A stretch of 5,327 nt of DNA from positions 1-5,327 of the forward strand of contig JBCCFD010000513.1 in NCBI GenBank assembly GCA_039029915.1, given 5' to 3'. Positions within the stretch are counted from its first letter, which is position 1; every line of letters begins with the position of its first letter. The notes below the pieces were generated by a model. The model had not been told where the DNA came from. It saw nothing but the letters and a program-made list of their open reading frames with translations, and did not search any database. Source of the DNA: QQUD01 sp039029915. Its GTDB lineage: Bacteria; Chloroflexota; Anaerolineae; Promineifilales; Promineifilaceae. The position numbers were made by a program, and so were the translations under genes. This document shows positions 1 to 5,303 of this stretch, one piece after another.

Positions 1-1
1 G

Positions 2-949
2 GCTTATTCACTTACCATGCTCACGCGGGACGGTGTTTATGCGATGCGTGACCCACTCGGTTTACGGCCGTTGTGCCTTGGCATCTTAGGAGACGGCGGT
101 TACGTCGTGGCTTCAGAAACGTGTGCCCTGCACACGATCGGCGCCGAGTTCATGCGCGAAGTGCAGCCCGGTGAAATTATTCGGATCAACAAATATGGTC
201 TCAATTCATTCGAAGGCGTGCCCGCTAAAAAAAGCAGCTTGTGCATCTTCGAATACGTTTACTTTGCCCGCCCCGACTCCTTTTTTGAAGGGCAAATTAT
301 CCACGATGTTCGCCAACGGCTTGGGCGACAGCTGGCGAGAGAAGCCCCAGTGGAAGCTGATGTGGTGGTTGGCGTACCAGACTCAGCCACGCCCGCAGCC
401 ATCGGTTATGCCTTAGAGTCTGGACTGCAGTTTACAGAAGGTTTAACCAAGAACCGCTATATTGGGCGCACCTTCATTCAACCCGACGATGATCTGCGCA
501 AAGAAGGCGTGCGTCTTAAATACAATCCTCTCCACGCCAATCTCAACGGCAAACGCGTAGTTCTTATTGATGACTCGATTGTTCGCGGTAACACGGCAGG
601 TCCACTGGTGCAGCTGATTCGTGAAGGCGGCGCTAAAGAAGTGCACGTACGCGTCTCATCTCCACCGGTAGCCAATCCCTGCTTTATGGGTATTGACATG
701 GCCACTAAAAAAGAGCTCATCGCTGGCCAGCTTGACATTGAAGGGATTCGTCGCCGCATTGGCGCCGATAGCCTGGCCTACTTAACGCATGACGGTATGG
801 TGAACGCCATCAAAGAGCAGCAAAAAGAAAAAACGGGCTACTGCACCGCTTGCTTCTCTGGTAAATATCCGCTGGAAATCCCCGACTGGCTATTTGATGA
901 AAATAGACAGCAAGATAAGGTTGTGTTTGAGGAAGCGTGGGGAGACTAA
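2..949 (+). CDS. purF: Amidophosphoribosyltransferase PurF, 5'-truncated by window edge
   Basis: Catalyses the first committed step of purine synthesis, PRPP + glutamine to 5-phosphoribosylamine, in the cytoplasm. The frame is open to the left edge (AYSLT precedes the Met at 17), so that Met is internal. About 315 residues are visible; the N-terminal part with the catalytic Cys of the Ntn glutaminase domain lies outside. Visible parts are the end of the glutaminase domain (RDPLGLRPL, then ASE) and the phosphoribosyltransferase domain, with the PRPP-binding loop VVLIDDSIVRGNT at nt 557-595. Cys codons at 242, 680, 842 and 851 match the four 4Fe-4S ligands of the Bacillus subtilis-type enzyme (contexts SLCIFEY, NPCFMG, YCTACFSGKYP). 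The cluster-bearing class is normally made with a short propeptide and is oxygen-sensitive; neither can be tested here. The C-terminus looks complete. First gene of the visible pur cluster, followed by purD after 77 bases. Confidence 0.97.
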   Translation, partial: AYSLTMLTRDGVYAMRDPLGLRPLCLGILGDGGYVVASETCALHTIGAEFMREVQPGEIIRINKYGLNSFEGVPAKKSSLCIFEYVYFARPDSFFEGQIIHDVRQRLGRQLAREAPVEADVVVGVPDSATPAAIGYALESGLQFTEGLTKNRYIGRTFIQPDDDLRKEGVRLKYNPLHANLNGKRVVLIDDSIVRGNTAGPLVQLIREGGAKEVHVRVSSPPVANPCFMGIDMATKKELIAGQLDIEGIRRRIGADSLAYLTHDGMVNAIKEQQKEKTGYCTACFSGKYPLEIPDWLFDENRQQDKVVFEEAWGD

Positions 950-950
950 G

Positions 951-985
951 CAATTGTAAATGGGCAATTGTCAATTGTGAATAAT
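951..985 (+). repeat. CAATTGT-type heptamer array after purF
   Basis: Five 7-base units in strict phase start one base after the purF stop: CAATTGT (951), AAATGGG (958), CAATTGT (965), CAATTGT (972) and GAATAAT (979). Three are identical and two are diverged. The core CAATTG is itself a palindrome. It fills about half of the purF-purD gap. I see no terminator hairpin or convincing promoter in the gap, so purF and purD are probably co-transcribed through it. Confidence 0.6.
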
Positions 986-1026
986 AAATCGTTGGCTTTT
1001 GAAAAGGAAACTTGCAACATCATCTT

Positions 1027-2298
1027 ATGAGTAAAAAAAATATACTAATTGTTGGCGGTGGGGGGCGTGAACATGCGCTGGCTTGGAAAATTGGCCAATC
1101 GGAGCAGGTCGGGCAAATTTTTGTCGCGCCTGGAAATGCAGGAACGGCCGTTTCTTGCACCAACGTCAATATTAAAGACAACGATATTGATGGCTTGCTA
1201 GCTTTCGCTAAAGAAAAAAGCATTGACCTAACCGTAGTAGGTCCAGAAATCCCGCTTTCACTCGGAGTTGTTGATCGGTTTCAAGCGGCCGGTCTAGCTA
1301 TTTTTGGACCTTCTCAAAAGGCGGCTGAGCTTGAATCTTCAAAAGCGTTTGCAAAGGCATTTATGTTCCAAGCGAGCATTCCAACAGCCTGCTCACAAAC
1401 ATTCACGGACTTTGAGACTGCTCACTCATTCCTCGAAGAAAATTGGCGGCCAGACGGTCGAGGCGTGGTTGTTAAAGCCAGCGGCTTAGCGGCTGGTAAA
1501 GGGGTTATTGTTTGTGACACTAAAGATGAGGCCCAATCTGCCCTAAAAGAAATATTAGTTGAGCAAAAGTTTGGGGAATCGGGTAACGAAGTCATCATTG
1601 AAGAGCGTTTATTTGGTCCTGAAGTATCGGTACTGGCCTTCTCTGATGGAAAAACGGCCGTTCCGATGCTCCCCGCTCGCGACCACAAGCGTGTTTTTGA
1701 TAACGACGAAGGCCCCAACACCGGCGGTATGGGCGTCTATGCCCCGCCACCCGACGTTTCAGCAGCACTAATTGCTGACATTTGCAAAACGGTTTTAGAG
1801 CCCACCATTCAAGGCATGGCAGACAACGGCACACCCTATATTGGCATCTTGTACGCCGGGCTCATGCTCACAGAAGATGGACCAAAGGTTTTAGAGTTTA
1901 ACTGTCGGTTTGGCGATCCTGAAACCCAAGTGCTTCTGCCGATGCTGGATGGTGATTTGGTTGAGATTATGGAAGCGTGCCTCAACGGCCGTTTATCTTC
2001 TGATATGATTAAAAATCACGAGGGGGGCTGTGCTGCAGTGGTTATGGCCTCACCTGGGTATCCAGCGAGCTATCCCAAAGGACTCCCCATTTCAGGTTTA
2101 GACCACATACCGGCTGAAACATTGGTTTTTCACGCTGGCACAAAAATGCTGGGTGACCTGATTACAACAAGCGGTGGCCGCGTTTTAGCCGTGTGCGCTC
2201 GGGGCAACGACTTAGATACGGCAGTTGAGAAAGCTTACACGGGCGTCAAGCACATCCATTTTGAAGGCGCCCACTACCGAACGGATATTGGGAGATAA
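1027..2298 (+). CDS. purD: Phosphoribosylamine-glycine ligase PurD (GAR synthetase)
   Basis: Joins phosphoribosylamine and glycine using ATP to make GAR, step 2 of the pathway; it takes the unstable product of PurF. The 423 residues fit the family length. The N-terminal domain has the signature GGGGREHALAWK (residues 10-21). The ATP-grasp core carries VVKASGLAAGKGV, GPNTGGMGVY (229-238) and EFNCRFGDPETQ (290-301), where E290 and N292 are the expected metal ligands. The C-terminal PurD domain ends complete. I chose ATG 1027 because family members normally begin a few residues before the Gly-rich motif. A TTG at 1012 in the same frame would add MQHHL. The only purine-rich Shine-Dalgarno candidate (AAGGA, 1004-1008) is 3 bases from TTG and 18 from ATG, so neither spacing is good and the start is not settled. 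It carries three ACGGCCGT palindromes. Confidence 0.96.
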   Translation: MSKKNILIVGGGGREHALAWKIGQSEQVGQIFVAPGNAGTAVSCTNVNIKDNDIDGLLAFAKEKSIDLTVVGPEIPLSLGVVDRFQAAGLAIFGPSQKAAELESSKAFAKAFMFQASIPTACSQTFTDFETAHSFLEENWRPDGRGVVVKASGLAAGKGVIVCDTKDEAQSALKEILVEQKFGESGNEVIIEERLFGPEVSVLAFSDGKTAVPMLPARDHKRVFDNDEGPNTGGMGVYAPPPDVSAALIADICKTVLEPTIQGMADNGTPYIGILYAGLMLTEDGPKVLEFNCRFGDPETQVLLPMLDGDLVEIMEACLNGRLSSDMIKNHEGGCAAVVMASPGYPASYPKGLPISGLDHIPAETLVFHAGTKMLGDLITTSGGRVLAVCARGNDLDTAVEKAYTGVKHIHFEGAHYRTDIGR

Positions 2299-2347
2299 AA
2301 TAGGTTGAAAGGGAGCAATTGGCAACTCAAAATAACAGGAATAATTT

Positions 2348-3370
2348 ATGAATAAACAATCAGCATACGCCAAAGCAGGGGTTGATTTAGAGGCGGGGAA
2401 TCGAGCCACCGATTTGATTAAAACGGCCGTTCAATCAACCTATACCCCTCAAGTGCTTTCAGAAGTGGGGAACTTTGGCGGTCTTTTTGAGATTACAAAC
2501 TTAGTCGGACTAGAGCAACCTGTCCTTGTGGCGTCAACTGATGGTGTTGGCACCAAAACGATGGTTGCCGCAGCAATGGGGCGCTGGGACACCATCGGGA
2601 AAGATATTGTCAATCACTGCCTCAACGACATCTTGGTGCAGGGGGCTAAGCCGCTGTTTTTTCTAGACTACGTCGCGTCTTCTAAGCTGGACCCAGCGCA
2701 AATTGCAGCCGTGGTTGCTGGCATTGCTGAAGCTTGTAAAAGTGTCGGTTGTGCCTTACTGGGCGGTGAAACGGCCGAAATGCCGGGCGTTTATCAAGCA
2801 GGTGAGCTTGATCTTGTCGGCACGGTTGTAGGCATCGTTGAGCGGGATAAAGTGATAGACGGCCGTTCCATTCAGGCGGGTGATATCATTTTGGGGCTCC
2901 CCTCAACCGGACTCCATACAAACGGCTACACGCTAGCCCGCAACGCGCTCGCTGACCTGGATTGGCAAACACACAATGACACCTTAGGCAGTTCAATTGG
3001 GGAAGCGTTGCTGACACCCCATCGGGCCTATCTCAATGAAATCACCCAACTGCTTGAAGCGGGTACAGAAATCAGAGGGCTAGCCCATATCACGGGCGGG
3101 GGGCTGATTGACAATCCACCACGCATCTTCCCAAACAACTTAGGTGCTATTCTTGATGCAAAAGCGTGGGAAGTGCCACCAATTTTTAACATGATTCAAG
3201 AATACGGCCGTGTTGCCCCTGAAGAAATGCGTCACGTCTTCAACATGGGCTTAGGTATGCTCGTTATTCTGTCGCCTGATAATGCTGCCAAAGCCAAAGC
3301 CCTGCTTCCTGAGCTTATGACCGTCGGCCAAATGGTTGAGGGCCCATCCACAGTGACAATGAACCCATGA
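2348..3370 (+). CDS. purM: Phosphoribosylformylglycinamidine cyclo-ligase PurM (AIR synthetase)
   Basis: Closes the imidazole ring: FGAM + ATP to AIR, step 5; a cytoplasmic dimer in characterised members. The 340 residues are the usual family length. Visible motifs of the PurM/ATP-binding fold are AGVDLEAGN near the N-terminus, STDGVGTK (63-70), CLNDILVQGAKPLFFLDY, GGETAEMPGVY (139-149), GLHTNGYTLAR and, in the C-terminal domain, HITGGGLIDNPPRIFP and FNMGLGM. No key motif is missing. ATG 2348 is supported by AGGA at 2337-2340 with a 7-base spacer, the best ribosome-binding site in the window. The gene sits 49 bases after purD, and its TGA stop overlaps the ATG of the HAD gene (ATGA), which predicts translational coupling. 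It holds three exact ACGGCCGT palindromes and one near match (2771) inside the invariant GETAEMP motif. Confidence 0.97.
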   Translation: MNKQSAYAKAGVDLEAGNRATDLIKTAVQSTYTPQVLSEVGNFGGLFEITNLVGLEQPVLVASTDGVGTKTMVAAAMGRWDTIGKDIVNHCLNDILVQGAKPLFFLDYVASSKLDPAQIAAVVAGIAEACKSVGCALLGGETAEMPGVYQAGELDLVGTVVGIVERDKVIDGRSIQAGDIILGLPSTGLHTNGYTLARNALADLDWQTHNDTLGSSIGEALLTPHRAYLNEITQLLEAGTEIRGLAHITGGGLIDNPPRIFPNNLGAILDAKAWEVPPIFNMIQEYGRVAPEEMRHVFNMGLGMLVILSPDNAAKAKALLPELMTVGQMVEGPSTVTMNP

Positions 3371-4218
3371 AAAAAACGCTCTACGTTTCCGATTTAGACG
3401 GCACCTTGCTCCAAGAAGATGCCACCCTATCATCCTTTGCCCGAAACACGCTCAATGAGATGATTGAAGAGGGGTTGCTCTTTTCAATCGCTACCGGACG
3501 CCAGCTCATTTCGGTTCAGCAGGTGCTCGCTGGCCTTAATTTAAAGCTCCCCGTCATCGAAAAAGACGGCGCGTTTGTGTCTGATTTGCACACTGGCGAG
3601 CATTTTGTAAGACGAGATATCGAGCCAGAAACGGCCGTTGGTATTCTCAACATGATAGTTGATGCAGGCTTATCTCCATTCATGAATACATCTGATGGTC
3701 ATCGTGATAGGCTGTGCTACCAACACCAAATGAATGAAGGCTCCAACTTCTACCTGTCTCATCGACAAAGCGTGCAAGACCCCAGACTAGAAGAAGCCGA
3801 CTTATCAAAAATTGTGTCATCTGAGCATATCGTTGGGTTTATTGTCATTGGCTCAGAAGGGGAATTAAACGAACTGTTTAAGCAATTAATGGCCCAATAT
3901 CCTGAGCAACTATCAGGGTATGTCCAAGCCAATCATTATATGCATCCCTGGCACTGGATGGCAGTCCATCACATTTCTTCACAAAAAAGCTTTGGCATCC
4001 AAGCCATGCAGGAGATGTGTGGCTTAACTGATGTTGAACTCGTCGTTTTTGGCGATCAAAACAACGACCTCCCCATGATCCAAGCCGCTAATCGAGGCAT
4101 TGCGATGGGCAATGCAGATGCCGAAGTTCATCAAGCCGCCGATTTCTCGATTGGACCCAACAGTGAGGACAGTGTCGTCCAGTTTATTTTGAAAGAGTGG
4201 CAGGCCGGGAAATCATAA
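3367..4218 (+). CDS. Cof-type HAD-superfamily (HAD-IIB) phosphatase, substrate unknown
   Basis: Predicted cytoplasmic Mg-dependent phosphomonoesterase of 283 residues, the normal size for Cof/HAD-IIB proteins with a large C2 cap. All four HAD motifs are intact: I, DLDGT with nucleophile D9 and acid/base D11; II, T43 in SIATGRQ; III, K207 in SSQKSFG; IV, GDQNND with D230 and D234. The cap occupies roughly residues 85-190. Specificity cannot be read from sequence: characterised relatives act on sugar phosphates, pyridoxal phosphate or flavin-pathway phosphates. Its ATG overlaps the purM stop by four bases and has no Shine-Dalgarno of its own at normal spacing, so it is probably translated by coupling to purM. 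That placement, between purM and purN, suggests co-expression with purine synthesis, though no standard step to IMP needs a phosphatase. It contains one ACGGCCGT palindrome (3631). Confidence 0.9.
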   Translation: MKKTLYVSDLDGTLLQEDATLSSFARNTLNEMIEEGLLFSIATGRQLISVQQVLAGLNLKLPVIEKDGAFVSDLHTGEHFVRRDIEPETAVGILNMIVDAGLSPFMNTSDGHRDRLCYQHQMNEGSNFYLSHRQSVQDPRLEEADLSKIVSSEHIVGFIVIGSEGELNELFKQLMAQYPEQLSGYVQANHYMHPWHWMAVHHISSQKSFGIQAMQEMCGLTDVELVVFGDQNNDLPMIQAANRGIAMGNADAEVHQAADFSIGPNSEDSVVQFILKEWQAGKS

Positions 4219-4261
4219 ATTGCGGTTAAGGTATCGTAAACGGTGAAAATCGTCATGTTTT

Positions 4262-4342
4262 CAGTAACCAGCAGTCAGTCTTCAGCAACCTAATAACCAA
4301 TAACTAATGCCCAATTACCCAATGACCTAATTACCAATTCTT
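4262..4342 (+). repeat. 7-bp to 8-bp tandem array directly upstream of purN
   Basis: Two linked blocks fill two thirds of the HAD-purN gap. Four CAGNNNN heptamers run from 4262: CAGTAAC, CAGCAGT, CAGTCTT, CAGCAAC. They pass into C(C/T)AAT heptamers from 4290 (CTAATAA, CCAATAA, CTAATGC) and then octamers from 4311 (CCAATTAC, CCAATGAC, CTAATTAC, CAATTCTT). The last unit touches the purN ATG at 4343. The first block resembles the CAACAGT-like heptamers of cyanobacterial STRR families. The remaining bases of the gap, 4219-4261, show no clear promoter or terminator. Confidence 0.65.
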
Positions 4343-4933
4343 ATGCGACTAATCATCTTTATTTCAGGTTCCGGTTCAAATTTACAGGCCATTTTAGACG
4401 CGTGCTCATCAGGTCAGTTGGCATCCGAGCCTGTGCTGGTGGTGTCTAACCGAAAGGCGGCATACGGGCTGACCAGAGCGCAGGCGGCTGGTATCCCAAC
4501 GCTGTATCATCCACTAAAGCCATATCGGGAGGCCGGCAAAGGACGAGACGTGTATGAAGCGGATTTGGTCGAAAAGATACGGCCGTATGCACCCGACCTT
4601 ATCATATTAGCGGGCTGGATGCATATTCTAGGGCAACCCTTTCTTGACCAATTTCCACAGAAAATTATTAACCTCCATCCCGCCTTGCCTGGCCAATTTG
4701 ATGGTATCCGAGCTATCGAGCGTTCCTTTGCTGCCTATCAAAACGGTGAAATCACCCACAGCGGCTGTATGATCCATTACGCCATCCCAAAGGTCGATGC
4801 GGGGGACGTCATTCTTCAAGCAAAGGTACCCATCCACTACAGCGACACGCTAGACACCTTCGCTCAGCGTATGCACCAAACCGAACACCGCCTTATTGTG
4901 GAAGCGATCAGGAAATTGGAAATCGGTAATTGA
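4343..4933 (+). CDS. purN: Phosphoribosylglycinamide formyltransferase PurN (GART)
   Basis: Transfers the formyl group of N10-formyl-tetrahydrofolate to GAR, giving FGAR (step 3). At 196 residues it is slightly shorter than the 212-residue E. coli enzyme, ending soon after the last core helix. Visible motifs: the GAR-phosphate loop SGSGSN (8-13), the folate-pocket segment LAGWMHIL (89-96), catalytic N110 and H112 in INLHPALPG, and catalytic D152 in KVDAGDVILQAKVPI (E. coli N106, H108, D144). The loop after the catalytic His reads HPALPGQFDG instead of the E. coli-type HPSLLPKYPG, and I125 stands where E. coli has H121. ATG 4343 is forced by an in-frame TAA at 4328, yet no Shine-Dalgarno precedes it: the upstream bases are tandem repeat. 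The last codons (KLEIGN, stop) lie in the start of another repeat array. It has one ACGGCCGT palindrome (4579). Confidence 0.96.
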   Translation: MRLIIFISGSGSNLQAILDACSSGQLASEPVLVVSNRKAAYGLTRAQAAGIPTLYHPLKPYREAGKGRDVYEADLVEKIRPYAPDLIILAGWMHILGQPFLDQFPQKIINLHPALPGQFDGIRAIERSFAAYQNGEITHSGCMIHYAIPKVDAGDVILQAKVPIHYSDTLDTFAQRMHQTEHRLIVEAIRKLEIGN

Positions 4934-4988
4934 TGATTGGTATATTGGTATATTGGTATATTGGTTTATTGGTTTATTCGTGTATTAC
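4913..4988 (+). repeat. ATTGG-core array across the purN stop, heptamers then octamers
   Basis: Heptamer-like units AAATTGG (4913), AAATCGG (4920), TAATTGA (4927) and TGATTGG (4934) lead into octamers TATATTGG (4941, 4949, 4957), TTTATTGG (4965), TTTATTCG (4973) and a degenerate TGTATTAC (4981). The octamer part is unmistakable. The heptamer part within the coding end of purN is more diverged and could be partly coincidental. The core is the reverse complement of the CCAAT core upstream of purN, so purN is bracketed by related arrays in opposite orientation. Confidence 0.7.
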
Positions 4989-5016
4989 TATCACTATTAT
5001 TACTCATATATTTTAT

Positions 5017-5058
5017 CCCCAATCCCTAATCCCCAATCCCCAGTCCCCAATCCCCAAT
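5017..5058 (+). repeat. CCCCAAT heptamer array, STRR-like
   Basis: Six perfect-phase 7-base units: CCCCAAT (5017), CCCTAAT (5024), CCCCAAT (5031), CCCCAGT (5038), CCCCAAT (5045) and CCCCAAT (5052), followed by a diverging CCAACCAAC tail. Unit length and sequence closely resemble the short tandemly repeated repetitive (STRR) heptamers known from heterocyst-forming cyanobacteria. Because seven is not a multiple of three, all three + frames read through as low-complexity Pro/Asn/Gln/Ser peptides, which creates spurious open frames here. Confidence 0.85.
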
Positions 5059-5083
5059 CCAACCAACAAGGACCAAAGACCCA

Positions 5084-5112
5084 TTACCCCCGCCCTGCGT
5101 ACTCCTTATAAT
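5084..5112 (+). promoter_or_regulatory. Possible sigma-70-type promoter
   Basis: A perfect TATAAT at 5107-5112 has TTACCC (5084-5089, three of six matches to TTGACA) 17 bases upstream. The -10 match is good and the -35 weak. Transcription would start near 5119 and run toward the right edge. An ATG at 5111 overlaps the -10 and so could not be on that transcript. Confidence 0.3.
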
Positions 5113-5277
5113 GCGTCTATCTGCTCTTCACACAGATAAGCCAAAAGTCTCCAAAAAGATTGCAAAGAAAAATTATTTAAGTGCGTTTGGTATACGGCCG
5201 TAGCTCTAAGCAAGCTATCCATTCCGCCGTCATATCAAAGAAGAAAGAAGCTTGGTATTAGGTCCTTTATTTGACCG

Positions 5278-5303
5278 GCAACCTATCGATAAGGTGGCTT
5301 TTT
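5278..5303 (+). terminator. Possible intrinsic terminator
   Basis: Stem GCAACCT (5278-5284) pairs with AGGTGGC (5292-5298) with one A/G mismatch around the seven-base loop ATCGATA, followed at once by five T (5299-5303). The stem is short and imperfect. It would act on + strand transcription, ending either a long purN 3' UTR or a short transcript from the possible promoter near 5107. Confidence 0.35.

Larger units (their letters stand above)
64..5201. repeat. Dispersed palindrome ACGGCCGT, 10 exact copies
   Basis: Exact copies start at 64, 1144, 1654, 1985, 2423, 2859, 3204, 3631, 4579 and 5194; a near copy ACGGCCGA is at 2771. About 0.08 copies are expected in 5.3 kb at equal base use. Five copies extend to the ten-base palindrome AACGGCCGTT and two to TACGGCCGTA. 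Codon phase varies: ACG-GCC-GT at 1144, 1654, 2423 and 3631; AC-GGC-CGT at 1985, 2859 and 3204; A-CGG-CCG-T at 64 and 4579; the copy at 5194 is non-coding. This points to selection or spread at the DNA level and not to codon preference. The whole range is given because the copies are dispersed. Confidence 0.9.

Noticed and set aside
951..1011. Promoter for purD (TTGTCA at 968 or ATAATAA at 981)
   Set aside because: No -35/-10 pair has acceptable spacing. The TTGTCA match arises from the CAATTGT repeat.
443..1834. Minus strand and alternative-frame open frames inside purF and purD
   Set aside because: They are shadows of well-conserved genes, with no recognisable motifs or ribosome sites.
2299..2347. 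Terminator or repeat array in the purD-purM gap
   Set aside because: CAATTGG and CAACTC fragments hint at a decayed repeat, but no period holds and no stable hairpin with a T-run is present.
4262..5058. CRISPR array
   Set aside because: Units are 7 or 8 bases and directly adjacent, with no spacers and no cas genes.
4896..5139. Two overlapping + strand open frames of about 70 residues after purN
   Set aside because: They are read through the octamer and heptamer arrays and give repetitive low-complexity peptides. One starts inside purN and the other overlaps its stop; neither has a Shine-Dalgarno or recognisable features.
5111..5203. Small + strand ORF of 30 codons starting MRLSALHTDKP
   Set aside because: Its ATG overlaps the TATAAT box, it has no Shine-Dalgarno and it resembles no family I recognise.
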